From Acidobacteriaceae bacterium dw_441 (lineage in GTDB: Bacteria > Acidobacteriota > Terriglobia > Terriglobales > Acidobacteriaceae), in contig JAAVVA010000007.1 of the NCBI GenBank assembly GCA_018449715.1, forward strand, positions 186,001 to 250,000: a stretch of DNA of 64,000 nt, in the 5' to 3' direction. Under the pieces are notes generated by a model, which saw nothing but the letters and a program-made list of their open reading frames with translations, ran no database searches and was not told where the DNA came from. The translations under genes were made by a program, and so were the position numbers. Below are positions 24,694-33,534 of this stretch, one piece after another (the first letter of the stretch is position 1; each line of letters opens with the position of its first letter).

Positions 24694-26619
24694 TCATTTC
24701 GTCCCTCCCTTCTTCCCTTTCCTCGTCCCCCAGAGAATGTAAGTTCCGCTGCGGGTTGAGGTCACAAGGTCCATGACTCCGTCGCCATTCAAATCCTGAG
24801 CGAGAACATCCGATCCACCACCGGAGTAGTTGTGGATCAACTCAGGGACAAAACGTGCGCCGCCGGGTGCTGACCTATCCCGAACCGTGCGGTACACGTA
24901 GAGAACCGGGGGGCCGTAGGGATCCGGATCGTAAAAATCATCCAGATGCGACCAGTACCTTTTGGCGACGACGAAGTCGGGAATGCCGTCTCCGTCGATG
25001 TCTGCGATGGTGGAGGCGTGCGGCTCGGTGAAGACAACGCCGCCGGCACTCTCCTTCGCCGTGCGTCCCATGACGACGTGGGGAACGAAGGTAATCTCTC
25101 CGCTGGCCGAACGCTTCTGCTCGAACCAGCTGATGCCCCATCCGTGAGCCTGCAGGGAGGTCACGACATCCGGAAGGCCATCGCCGTTGATGTCATACAC
25201 ACCGATCTTCGCTCCGCCCGCGGAGGTGCGTCCCCAGCGTCCGAAGGGAGCCGGGTGATACTTCCACTTCACGTCCGCAGTATTCTGCGCGGGCTGCTCC
25301 CACCACCCATAGGCCCCGACGATATCGACGCGGCCATCGCCGTTGATGTCGCCCGTGCCGACGCCGTGCGCGGGCCAGGGGCCGTGTTCGCTGACCTGGT
25401 GAACCACCCACTTCGCTGTTGGGTTCGCGGGATCGGGCTTGGCGTAGCACATATAGCCGCCGCCCATGTAGACCAGCTCCGGCTTGCCGTCGCCATCGAC
25501 GTCGGCGAGAACTGTCTCTTCGCTGTCGATCGGAACGACGACCGTGAACTTCTCCCAGCGGCGCGACTGCCCCTTGGGATTGACGTACAGCACAGCGCCC
25601 TCTTTACCGCCGCCGGCGTGGCTCGTCGTCAGAACGTCGGCCCATCCGTCTCCGGTGAAGTCTGCTGCGTGCTGCACCCAGTCATCGCCGGAGTAGTTCG
25701 TGGAGGCGTTTACGATCTGGGCGGGATAGATCTCGCGCGAGCGCGTGAAGTCAGGCCCGAAGTAGATGAACGGACCGGAGACGATGTCGAGCTTGCCGTC
25801 GTGATCGAAGTCAGCCGAAGCGGCGGACCATCCATAGTAGAACTCGTTGACGCGCTGCATCCGGAAGTTCGCGCCCACCTGCTCCTTCGGCCACTCCTTG
25901 ACGGCGATGTCCTTGTAAGCGATCTCGCGGAAGTGAACGGTGGAACCATTGGTGTAAAGAGCAAAGGGACCGAAGCCGCTCATCTCCTCGGTCGCTACGC
26001 TGACCGCATCGCCACCGTCGTTGAAGAAGGCGCGAAGAATGTCGGCGTCGAGCAGAATCTCAACATCGTTCCAATCACCCGCGCGAAGGCCGCGTGCCGG
26101 ACGATCAAGCGGCGATTCGATACCTCCCGGCATGGGGAGGGGATCGGGGCGGCGCAACGATGGTGTGGGGGCTCCGGGAGCGGGCGCGGGTGGAGCAAAA
26201 CGAATCTGTCCTCCTGCATTGCGCAGCTTCTCACGGCCCGTTTCCTTGCCGGAGGCATCGAGCGTCACGCGATAGGCCGCCAGCTCCTTCTGCTGAATCG
26301 AGAGGAGCACTCCGGTCATGCCGTCACCTTTTTTCGTGGCACGAAACAAAACACCGGCGTTGCACTCTCCCTCACAGCGGAACTGGAGATAAACTCCTGT
26401 ATCCTGAGAGGGCTTATCGAACAGCAGAAGGCCGTTTCCCGATCCGGTAATCTCACCGGAGGTAGCCGACCACTTCGCGCTTCCGTACTGTGTCCACCCT
26501 GTCAGGGACGATCCCTGAAACGTCACGTCGGGAGCGAAACTTGGGGACTGAGCCTTCGATACTGCCAGAGGCATCAGCATCAAGATGCCCGTACCGACCA
26601 ATCGCAGAGACCTGAACAT
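24694..26619 (-). CDS. secreted DUF1080 (3-keto-glycoside-hydrolase-like) plus FG-GAP/VCBS repeat protein
   Basis: The 641-residue protein has a signal peptide (LRLVGTGILMLMPLAVSKAQ), then a DUF1080-like concanavalin fold (~30-225: VTFQGSSLTGWTQYG, GVYLQFRCEGECNAGVLFRA, LRAGDWNDVEILLDAD). At least five FG-GAP/VCBS propeller repeats with calcium-binding loops follow (ADFDHDGKLDIV, ADFTGDGWADVL, ADVDGDGKPELV, GDINGDGRVDIV, YDINGDGLPDVV, ADIDGDGIPDFV, QDLNGDGVMDLV). DUF1080 modules are linked to cleavage of 3-keto-glycosides and to carbohydrate binding. It is the first gene of a unit with the TonB receptor. Start ATG 26619, 38 bases downstream of the operator at 26657-26681. Confidence 0.88.
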   Translation of the reverse strand: MFRSLRLVGTGILMLMPLAVSKAQSPSFAPDVTFQGSSLTGWTQYGSAKWSATSGEITGSGNGLLLFDKPSQDTGVYLQFRCEGECNAGVLFRATKKGDGMTGVLLSIQQKELAAYRVTLDASGKETGREKLRNAGGQIRFAPPAPAPGAPTPSLRRPDPLPMPGGIESPLDRPARGLRAGDWNDVEILLDADILRAFFNDGGDAVSVATEEMSGFGPFALYTNGSTVHFREIAYKDIAVKEWPKEQVGANFRMQRVNEFYYGWSAASADFDHDGKLDIVSGPFIYFGPDFTRSREIYPAQIVNASTNYSGDDWVQHAADFTGDGWADVLTTSHAGGGKEGAVLYVNPKGQSRRWEKFTVVVPIDSEETVLADVDGDGKPELVYMGGGYMCYAKPDPANPTAKWVVHQVSEHGPWPAHGVGTGDINGDGRVDIVGAYGWWEQPAQNTADVKWKYHPAPFGRWGRTSAGGAKIGVYDINGDGLPDVVTSLQAHGWGISWFEQKRSASGEITFVPHVVMGRTAKESAGGVVFTEPHASTIADIDGDGIPDFVVAKRYWSHLDDFYDPDPYGPPVLYVYRTVRDRSAPGGARFVPELIHNYSGGGSDVLAQDLNGDGVMDLVTSTRSGTYILWGTRKGKKGGTK

Positions 26620-26656
26620 CGAAAAAACCTCGAACCTAATGCCTGAAGCGTTCTTC

Positions 26657-26681
26657 GCAATTTATTTTGCGTACTACGCAA
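26657..26681. promoter_or_regulatory. IclR-type operator site 1 (TTGC-N7-GCAA plus third half-site)
   Basis: On the plus strand it reads GCAA-N6-TTGCGTACTACGCAA, that is, the minus strand carries TTGC-N7-GCAA-N6-TTGC. The 15-base core is a perfect palindrome identical to site 3. It lies between the divergent FG-GAP/TonB unit (minus) and the secreted lactonase (plus). Confidence 0.8.
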
Positions 26682-26793
26682 CAACTGATTTTGAAGCGGA
26701 GCCATAATAGCACCGGCGTATGCACAATTGTCGAGAGCCTTTTTCACAAAAATTGATAAAAGTAGATACTTCTTCTTCGGAGGGAATTTCCTG

Positions 26794-27870
26794 ATGTTTC
26801 GAGAGATCACATCGACAACGGCAGCCATGCTTGTTTTGCTGGCGGCCATCGGTACGGGCAATGGACAAGCATCAAATGGGGTATCGAAAGATAGCTCCAC
26901 CACGTTCGCGGCCAGGGTCGAACGGCTCGACCCTGCGGCGGATGCCATCCTTCCGCAAAACCCCACCTGGCACAGAGTTGCGACAGGATTCACATGGGTC
27001 GAAGGCCCGGTGTGGATTCACTCCGGCTACCTGCTGTTTGCCGAGATTCCCAGCAACAGTATCCGAAAGGTAACCCCAGCGGGAGAGCTTTCGACCTGGC
27101 TGCAGCCCAGCGGTTATCGCGGCGCGGAGCCCTACGGCGGCAAGGAGCCGGGGACCAACGGCATGACGCTCGACACGAAGGGACGCCTCACCGTCGCGGG
27201 CCATGCGGCGCGCAGCATCATGCGTTTCGAATCAATGGACCCTCACGGGCCGGTGACGATTCTTGCGGACAGCTACGAGGGCAAGAAGCTGAACAGCCCC
27301 AACGATCTCGTCTACGGGCCCGACGGCTCAGTCTACTTCACCGATCCGCCTTACGGTCTGCGCACGCAGAGCGACAACGATCCGCAGAAGGAGCTGAAGG
27401 TGAATGGGGTGTACCGGGTACCTCATGCGTTAACGCAAAAGCCCGGCGCGGAGCCCGATCGCAAGGCGCTGCATTTGCTCGTAAGCGACCTGGAGAGGCC
27501 GAACGGCATCGCCATCTCGCCCGATGGCAAGTGGCTCTATGTCACGAATACGTCGCCGAAGAAGTGGATGCGCTACCCGTTGAAGAGCGATGGCACGATT
27601 GGCCCCGGCAGTGTTCTTCTGGATGCATCGAGCGATCATCGCAACGGCTCGCCGGACGGCATGAAGCTCGACGTCAAGGGCAACATCTACTCCTCCGGGC
27701 CGGGCGGCGTGTGGATTATCTCTCCGGAAGGCAAGCATATCGCCACTCTCCTGACCGACAAGAGCACTGCCAACATGGCCTGGGGAGGCCAGGACGGACA
27801 AACGCTCTACATCACGTCGACAGACACGATCATGAGCATTCATCTGAACGCGAAGGGACAGCGTCCTTAA
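26794..27870 (+). CDS. secreted SMP-30/gluconolactonase-family protein
   Basis: ATG 26794 follows GGAGGG (26779) and gives a 358-residue protein with a signal peptide (TTAAMLVLLAAIGTGNGQA). The rest is a six-bladed SMP-30 propeller: TWVEGPVWIHSGYLLFAEIP with the metal-ligand Glu, EPGTNGMTLDTKGRL, LNSPNDLVYGPDGSVYFTDPPYGL with the metal-binding Asn and Asp, and LERPNGIAISPDGKWLYVTNTS with the catalytic region. Such enzymes hydrolyse aldonolactones with a divalent metal. Its export fits periplasmic sugar oxidation, for example by the PQQ dehydrogenase of the same island. It is divergent from the FG-GAP gene and shares operator site 1. Confidence 0.92.
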   Translation: MFREITSTTAAMLVLLAAIGTGNGQASNGVSKDSSTTFAARVERLDPAADAILPQNPTWHRVATGFTWVEGPVWIHSGYLLFAEIPSNSIRKVTPAGELSTWLQPSGYRGAEPYGGKEPGTNGMTLDTKGRLTVAGHAARSIMRFESMDPHGPVTILADSYEGKKLNSPNDLVYGPDGSVYFTDPPYGLRTQSDNDPQKELKVNGVYRVPHALTQKPGAEPDRKALHLLVSDLERPNGIAISPDGKWLYVTNTSPKKWMRYPLKSDGTIGPGSVLLDASSDHRNGSPDGMKLDVKGNIYSSGPGGVWIISPEGKHIATLLTDKSTANMAWGGQDGQTLYITSTDTIMSIHLNAKGQRP

Positions 27871-27937
27871 TATCGATGGTTCTGCAGTCGTAATTCTTTA
27901 GTTAATTCCTCTTTTTAATCTCTCAGCAAAAACCATG

Positions 27938-27974
27938 CGGCACGCTCACCGGCTACCAGTCGGTAAGCGTGCCG
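27938..27974 (-). terminator. terminator overlapping the stop of the mannonate-dehydratase-type gene
   Basis: CGGCACGCT (27938-27946) pairs with AGCGTGCCG (27966-27974), with an inner ACCG/CGGT pair. On the minus strand it is followed by ATGGTTTTTGC. The dehydratase stop codon (27953-27955) lies inside the loop. Confidence 0.7.
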
Positions 27975-29161
27975 TCCATTTTGCGAGCGACCGGAAGATA
28001 GGCGCGCTGGTAAGGATACTTCGCCGCCTTCGCCTCGTCGATCTCCACGCCAAGCCCCGGAGCATCGCCGGGATACATGTATCCGCTGTCGTAGGTGTAC
28101 GCGTGGGGGAAGACCTCATCGACCAGCGGCGTGTGCGGCATGTGTTCCTGAATACCGAAGTTGTGAATGGCGATGCCGAAGTGCAGGGCCGCCGCCATGG
28201 TCACGGGGGAAAGGTCCGTGGCCCCGTGGAAGCCGGTCCTCACCTGGTAGACCGCGGCGAAGTCAGCGGCCTTCTTGAGCGCGGTGATTCCGCCGCCATG
28301 CACGATCGTCATGCGGATGTAGTCGATCCACTGATTGCGGATAAGATCGTGCGCGTCCCAGAAGGAGTTGAAGACCTCGCCGGTCGCGATGGGAGTGACC
28401 GTGTGCTCGCGGATCAGCCGGAAGGCCTCCTGATTCTCCGCAGGCGTGGGGTCTTCCATCCAGAAGAGGTGGTAAGGCTCAAGCTCTTTGCCAAGGCGAG
28501 CGGCCTCGATAGGCGTGAGGCGATGATGCACGTCGTGAAGCAGGTGCAGGTCTTCGCCCACCTCTTTGCGGGCGGCCTCGAAGAGCTTCGGAGCGAAGTT
28601 CAGATACTTCTCCGTGGACCAGAGGCTTTCGCCGGGAAGGCCGCGCTCGGCGGGCTCGTAGGACTTGCCTCCCTTGGGCACACCATACGCCGAGGAGACT
28701 CCGGGGACGCCGCTCTGCACGCGAATGGCGAGGTATCCCTCGTCCATGTGCTTCTTCACGCTGTCCAGCGCAGCGGGAATGTCCGCTCCGTTGGCGTGCG
28801 TGTAGACGAGCACGCCCTGGCGGCTCTTGCCTCCAAGCAGGTTGTAGACGGGCGTGTTGAGCGCCTTGCCCTTGATGTCCCACAGCGCCATATCGACCGC
28901 GGCGATGGCCGACATTGTGACCGGACCGCGCCGCCAGTAGGCCCCGCGATAGAGATACTGCCAGATGTCCTCGGTCGCAAAGGGATCGCGGCCGATGAGA
29001 CATGGGATGACGTGTTCTTCAAGGTACGCGGCAACGGCGAGTTCCCTGCCGTTGAGCGTTCCATCGCCCAGTCCGTAGATGCCTTCGTCCGTCTCGATCC
29101 TGAGCGTGACGAAGTTGCGATCCGGCGAACATACGATCAGTCTGGCGGCTGTGATCTTCAT
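27953..29161 (-). CDS. enolase-superfamily D-mannonate dehydratase (ManD/RspA family)
   Basis: The 402-residue protein is close to the ManD/RspA group: KITAARLIVCSPDRNFVTLRI at the start, GDGTLNGRELAVAAYLEEHV, IWQYLYRGAYWRRGPVTMSA, IAAVDMALWDIKGKALNTPVYNLLGG, HLLHDVHHRLTPIEAARLGK with the first metal-ligand Asp, FWMEDPTPAENQEAFR and TPIATGEVFNSFWDAHDLI with the Glu ligands, and FHGATDLSPVTMAAALHF with the catalytic His. The enzyme dehydrates D-mannonate (or D-gluconate in some members) to 2-keto-3-deoxygluconate, linking uronate or aldonate breakdown to central metabolism. It follows the GH3 gene by 33 bases on the same strand. Confidence 0.88.
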   Translation of the reverse strand: MKITAARLIVCSPDRNFVTLRIETDEGIYGLGDGTLNGRELAVAAYLEEHVIPCLIGRDPFATEDIWQYLYRGAYWRRGPVTMSAIAAVDMALWDIKGKALNTPVYNLLGGKSRQGVLVYTHANGADIPAALDSVKKHMDEGYLAIRVQSGVPGVSSAYGVPKGGKSYEPAERGLPGESLWSTEKYLNFAPKLFEAARKEVGEDLHLLHDVHHRLTPIEAARLGKELEPYHLFWMEDPTPAENQEAFRLIREHTVTPIATGEVFNSFWDAHDLIRNQWIDYIRMTIVHGGGITALKKAADFAAVYQVRTGFHGATDLSPVTMAAALHFGIAIHNFGIQEHMPHTPLVDEVFPHAYTYDSGYMYPGDAPGLGVEIDEAKAAKYPYQRAYLPVARKMDGTLTDW

Positions 29162-29194
29162 GGTGCGCTTGCGTCTCCTGATGGCCGCACAGGC

Positions 29195-31861
29195 TTAGTG
29201 CGGCAGCTCCTTCGTTCCGGTGATGGAGAGTGTCGCCACTGCTCCCCTGGCCTCCACGGGCTGCGAGCCGCCCACGAAGATGGAGTAGGCTCCGGCACGC
29301 ACTGCGCGCACGCCCTCCTTATCGACGTACGAGAGTTGGCGGGGAGCGAGCGTGAACTGCAGATGCTTCGTCTCACCGGCGGCCAGATGAACGCGCTGGA
29401 AGCCTTCGAGAGAATACTTCGGAAGCAGGCCGTCCTGCGGAGGCGTGAGGTAGAGCTGCGCCACCTCATCTCCTGCAAGCTTGCCCGTGTTCTTCACGTC
29501 AACGTCCACCGTAAGCGTCTCGCCTGCGGGAAGCGTGCCGGCGCTGAGCTTCGCGCTCGAGTAGGCGAAGCTCGTGTAGCTGAGGCCGTAGCCGAAGCCA
29601 TAGAGCGGCTGCCCCTTGTAGTAGCGATAGGTGCGGTTCGCCATCGAGTACTCGGTGAACGGCGGCAGGTCGTCCACGCTGCGATAGAAGGTGACCGGAA
29701 GGCGTCCGCCGGGATTGTTCTTTCCGCTCAGCGTCTCGGCGATGGCCTGAGCTCCGGCCTGACCGGGATACCACGCCTCAAGAATCGCGTCCGCGTTCTC
29801 CTGCGCCCAGTTGACGGCGACGGCAGAGCCGTTGAGCAGGACGACGACCAGCGGCTTGCCGGTCTTCTTCAGGGACTCCAGAAGCTGCTGCTGCGCGGCG
29901 GGCAGTGAGATATCCGAGCGGTCGCCACCGGCAAAGCCGGGGATCTGCACCTTCATCTCCTCGCCCTCAAGGTCAGGCGAGAGACCGACGAAGGCGACGA
30001 TTGCGTCCGCGCTCTTCACCGTCTCCAGGGCCTGATCGAGTAGAGGCTGAACCGGAGCGACCCACTTGATCGTGAGGCCCGCGCCGAAGAGCTTCGCCTT
30101 ATGTGAGTAGTCCACCTCGAAAGTGTGCGGCTTGTTGTCGTCGAAGCGCAGCTTGACGCGCGGCGTCGAAGACTCGTGACCGGCCAGCTCCTCTCCGACG
30201 TGGAAGGTCGTCAGATCTTTGCCGTCGAACTTCACCGTGAAGTTTTCAGTGTTGTTGCAGGGGTAGCAGTGCGCGAGGTCCGCGGTGATCTCGTAGTCTC
30301 CCGCGGCAGGAGCCTGAAGGATTCCGGTCCAGCGCACCGAGAAGGCCTTGGGATCAATCGCAGGTGAAGGCGAGGTCGAGTTCCAGTCGAAGTTGATCTG
30401 CTTATCGACACGCGACAGAACGGGCTTGCCCTCAAACTTGTCGTTCGCGAAGTACTCGCCCTTCAGACCTTCGACAGAAGAACCAGCTGCCGTCCGGAGC
30501 TGCGTGCGGGGAATCACGATGGGCGCGTTCTCGGCATACGGCGAGCCCTGCGCGTAGACCACCTTCGCAGAATGGAACTCGCGGATGACTCCATCGACCG
30601 GCATGACCGGGTCCTTCGGGACCGCGTTGTAGTTTCCTTCAAGCGCGGAAAGCTCAGCCGCGTTCGGGCCGACCACGGCGATGGTCTTCACCTTGTTCGA
30701 AAGCGGAAGCGTCTGATTGTTGTTCTTCAGCAGAACCATCGCCTCACGCGCCGTCTGCAATGCCAGCGCCGTGTGTGCAGGGGACATATCCTCGCTGTAA
30801 GGGATCGAAGCATACTTCACCTGCGACGGCGGATCGAAGAGGCCGAGCTTGAACCGCGCAAGGAAGAGGCGGCGCAGCGAAACATCCAGCTCGTCTTCGC
30901 GGATCAGCCCCTGATGAACGGCATTAGCGAGCGTTTTGTACGTCGTGCCGCAGTTCGTGTCCGTGCCTGCGCGTATACCGGCGACCGAAGCCTCCTCCGC
31001 GGTCTTCGAATAATGATGACCGTAGCTGCGGAAGAAGTCGTCGATGGCGCCGCAGTCGGAGGTGACGAAGCCCTTGAATGCCCAGTCGTTGCGCAGAATG
31101 TCCTTCAGCAGAAGATCACTGGCGCAGGCGGGCTTGCCATCAATCGCGTTGTACGCGCACATGATGCTGTACGCCTTGCCATCGACGATGGTCGCCTGGA
31201 AGGCGGGGAGGTAGGTATCCCACAGGTCGTAGGGGCTGGGGGTGACGTTGAAGCGATGACGAGAGTTCTCCGGGCCGCTGTGTACGGCGAAGTGCTTGGG
31301 GGTCGCGATGACGCGGAAGTAAGTCGGGTCGGTTCCCTGCAGGCCCTTCACGAAGGAGGTTCCGAGGCGAGCGGTCAGGAAAGGATCTTCGCCGTAGGTC
31401 TCCTGCCCGCGCCCCCAGCGGGGATCGCGAAAGATGTTGATGTTCGGCGACCAGATCGTCAGGCCGTAGTAGATCGAGTGAACATCGTGACGCACCGCCT
31501 CATTGTACTTCGCGCGCGCCTCGGTGGAGACGACCTCGCCGATCTTGCCCAGCAGAGGCTCGTCGAAGGTCGCGGCCATGCCGACGGCCTGCGGAAAGAG
31601 AGTCGCGTATCCCGAACGGGCTACGCCGTGCAGCCCCTCGTTCCAGTAGTCGTAGGCCGGAACTCCGAGGCGAGGAATCGCGGGAGCGGTGTTGATCAGC
31701 TGCTCGGCCTTTTCGTCGAGCGTCATCCGGCCCACCAGATCGGCGGCGCGCTGCTCCATCGGAAGGGACGGATCCTGGTAGGGCAGCTTCGAAGCCGTTT
31801 GCGCGTGACCGGCAAAGCACAGAACAAGCCCGACAGACAGAAGACGAAAGGCAAACTTCAT
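29195..31861 (-). CDS. GH3 beta-glycosidase with PA14 insert (beta-xylosidase/beta-glucosidase-like), secreted
   Basis: The 888-residue protein has a signal peptide (MKFAFRLLSVGLVLCFAGHAQ), a GH3 N-terminal TIM barrel (~30-330) with the nucleophile Asp in GFVTSDCGAIDDFF, a GH3 C-terminal domain (AIVAFVGLSPDLEGEEM), a PA14 carbohydrate-binding insert (~470-610: EGLKGEYFANDKFEG, FSVRWTGILQAPAAGDYEI) and a C-terminal fibronectin-like domain (VDVDVKNTGKLAGDEVAQLYL). The active-site segment with RHRFNVTPSPYDLWDTYLPA resembles the xylosidase/arabinosidase branch. It would release monosaccharides outside the cytoplasm. Start ATG 31861, nine bases after GAGGTGG; ten further codons upstream are open but unneeded. 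Confidence 0.92.
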   Translation of the reverse strand: MKFAFRLLSVGLVLCFAGHAQTASKLPYQDPSLPMEQRAADLVGRMTLDEKAEQLINTAPAIPRLGVPAYDYWNEGLHGVARSGYATLFPQAVGMAATFDEPLLGKIGEVVSTEARAKYNEAVRHDVHSIYYGLTIWSPNINIFRDPRWGRGQETYGEDPFLTARLGTSFVKGLQGTDPTYFRVIATPKHFAVHSGPENSRHRFNVTPSPYDLWDTYLPAFQATIVDGKAYSIMCAYNAIDGKPACASDLLLKDILRNDWAFKGFVTSDCGAIDDFFRSYGHHYSKTAEEASVAGIRAGTDTNCGTTYKTLANAVHQGLIREDELDVSLRRLFLARFKLGLFDPPSQVKYASIPYSEDMSPAHTALALQTAREAMVLLKNNNQTLPLSNKVKTIAVVGPNAAELSALEGNYNAVPKDPVMPVDGVIREFHSAKVVYAQGSPYAENAPIVIPRTQLRTAAGSSVEGLKGEYFANDKFEGKPVLSRVDKQINFDWNSTSPSPAIDPKAFSVRWTGILQAPAAGDYEITADLAHCYPCNNTENFTVKFDGKDLTTFHVGEELAGHESSTPRVKLRFDDNKPHTFEVDYSHKAKLFGAGLTIKWVAPVQPLLDQALETVKSADAIVAFVGLSPDLEGEEMKVQIPGFAGGDRSDISLPAAQQQLLESLKKTGKPLVVVLLNGSAVAVNWAQENADAILEAWYPGQAGAQAIAETLSGKNNPGGRLPVTFYRSVDDLPPFTEYSMANRTYRYYKGQPLYGFGYGLSYTSFAYSSAKLSAGTLPAGETLTVDVDVKNTGKLAGDEVAQLYLTPPQDGLLPKYSLEGFQRVHLAAGETKHLQFTLAPRQLSYVDKEGVRAVRAGAYSIFVGGSQPVEARGAVATLSITGTKELPH

Positions 31862-32038
31862 GGGACGAACCACCTCGGATAGAGCAGCCATACGACGACC
31901 TTTATTTTTGCTCCCGAATTTATTGAGCCATAGTAAAGGAGTCCACCATCGCTCTGCAATTCGAGGAAGCGCCGCTGGTCAGCATACCACTCGCCGTCTA
32001 GAGAGTTAAAAGACAGCCCTATCCTTTAAATAGAGAAG

Positions 32039-32080
32039 GACTCCTGCCCGGCACACCCTCAGGCAAGCCGGACAGGAGTC
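32039..32080 (-). terminator. intrinsic terminator after the enolase-superfamily gene
   Basis: Long stem GACTCCTG-C-CCGGC (32039-32052) with GCCGG-A-CAGGAGTC (32067-32080), followed on the minus strand by CTTCTCTATTT. It separates the enolase-superfamily gene from the GH3 gene, so the latter needs its own promoter. Confidence 0.75.
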
Positions 32081-32096
32081 TTTCTCTGTCATCCTG

Positions 32097-33407
32097 CTAC
32101 TCCCAGTTGAGCACCTTCTGCGAATCGATCTTCGCCGGGTCCAGCTCGATGTTGAATCCGGGGCCGGTCGGCAGGGCAAGGTGCGCCTTGTTCGGGAAGG
32201 GCGGATTCTTTTCAAAGTGGTAGTAGTGCTTCATCTTGTTGATGAGGTACTCGCCCAGGGGGAAGGTCATCGGCGACTGGCTGGCGATCACGTGCATCGC
32301 AGCATGAATGCTGTGGCCGTGCGGGATGACGGGAACATCGTAGAGCGAGGCGACCGTGCCGATCTTCAGCAGCTCGGAGATGCCGCCGCACCACTCCGGG
32401 TCGGCCTGCACCACAGAGAGAGCATCGGCTTGCAAGTAACGCTGCACCTCCCATCGACCGTAGAAGTGCTCGCCCGAAGCGATGGGAACCGTGGTGCCGC
32501 GATGAAGATTAACGAACGATCCGATCTTCTCCGGGTGCGCGATCTCCTCCATCCAGCGCGGGTGATACTTCTCCACCTGGTGCGCCCACTCGAGCGCGTA
32601 GGTCTGGTCCCATCCGCTGAAGGCGTCGAACATCAGCTCCGTGTCGTCGCCCACGGTCTCGCGCAGAATACGCACCAGCTCGACGTTCTTCGCAAGCCCC
32701 TCGGCTCCAGAGCCGGGACCGTAGCCGATGAACCACTTCTGATAGCGATACCCTTCCTGCTTCACCGCGAGCGCACGTTTGCGCACGGCCTCCGGCTCCA
32801 GCGAGAAGCCGAGGCAGCTTGCATACACCTCGACCGAATCCCGCGTCGGGCCGCCCAGCAGACGATAGACCGGGACGCCGAAGAAGCGGCCCTTGAGGTC
32901 CCACAGCGTGTTATCGACGGCGCTGATCGCCATCAGGAAGAAGCCGTCGCGCGAGTGGCGGTTCGAGCGATACATCTGGTCCCACAGCCGCTCCGTGGCC
33001 AGCGCATCCTTGCCTATCAGGAAGGGGCGAAGGTCTTCGTAGATCACCATCGCGGGCTCTTTTTCGATGGGGCCGTACAGGCCTTCGAGTCCGCTGTCGG
33101 TCTTGATCCGAAGATAGATCGCCGAGGTCTTGACGGTCCTCGATCCCGAAGGGTGGTCCTGGTAGACCTCAGGCTTCTGATCGCTATAGATGTCGAGCGG
33201 GTTTACCTGCTTCTGGCCGTTGACTCCGGCCTCGGACTCGTAGTGGCCACGCACCTCGAGCAGCTCCACTGCCGTAATCTTCTGCGGAGCCAGTCCATTC
33301 TGCTCGGGCTTTGCAGGCTGCGCCTGCATTCCCCACAGACGCTCCAGCGGGGCCACGCTCGCTGCCGCCCCCATCATGCCACCCAGGAGTACCCTTCGCC
33401 GGTTCAT
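32097..33407 (-). CDS. exported enolase-superfamily (mandelate racemase/muconate lactonising type) sugar-acid dehydratase
   Basis: A 436-residue protein with a short arginine-rich leader (MNRRRVLLGGMMGAAASVAP), unusual for this family, which is normally cytoplasmic. The MR/MLE fold follows: YGPIEKEPAMVIYEDLRPFL, AISAVDNTLWDLKGRFFGVP and YRLLGGPTRDSVEVYAS; KWFIGYGPGSG holds the catalytic-Lys region, ELMFDAFSGWD the first Asp ligand, RWMEEIAHPEK and IASGEHFYGRW the two Glu ligands, and VPVIPHGHSIHAAMHV the base His. The C-terminal region LALPTGPGFNIELD resembles rhamnonate/galactonate dehydratases. ATG 33407 follows GAGGGA. No extended operator was found in its promoter gap. Confidence 0.85.
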   Translation of the reverse strand: MNRRRVLLGGMMGAAASVAPLERLWGMQAQPAKPEQNGLAPQKITAVELLEVRGHYESEAGVNGQKQVNPLDIYSDQKPEVYQDHPSGSRTVKTSAIYLRIKTDSGLEGLYGPIEKEPAMVIYEDLRPFLIGKDALATERLWDQMYRSNRHSRDGFFLMAISAVDNTLWDLKGRFFGVPVYRLLGGPTRDSVEVYASCLGFSLEPEAVRKRALAVKQEGYRYQKWFIGYGPGSGAEGLAKNVELVRILRETVGDDTELMFDAFSGWDQTYALEWAHQVEKYHPRWMEEIAHPEKIGSFVNLHRGTTVPIASGEHFYGRWEVQRYLQADALSVVQADPEWCGGISELLKIGTVASLYDVPVIPHGHSIHAAMHVIASQSPMTFPLGEYLINKMKHYYHFEKNPPFPNKAHLALPTGPGFNIELDPAKIDSQKVLNWE

Positions 33408-33501
33408 CTACCGATCCCTCCTCAATTGCTCATGGAAATGAATTGCTGCAATGCGGAAGCCCGTAAAGGCTATCGCGGATGATCGCCTTACACAAGAAAA
33501 G

Positions 33502-33527
33502 CCCCCGGCTCTGTTGTGAGCCGAGGG
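33502..33527 (-). terminator. intrinsic terminator of the transketolase-cupin unit
   Basis: CCCCCGGCTC and GAGCCGAGGG pair around TGTTGT with one mismatch; on the minus strand the stem is followed by CTTTTCTT, eight bases past the cupin stop. Confidence 0.8.
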
Positions 33528-33534
33528 CCGGATT

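Noticed and set aside
33430..33460. TTGC-rich stretch before the enolase-superfamily gene as a tenth operator
   Set aside because: The TTGC copies are 17 bases apart rather than 21 and there is no GCAA at the required place.
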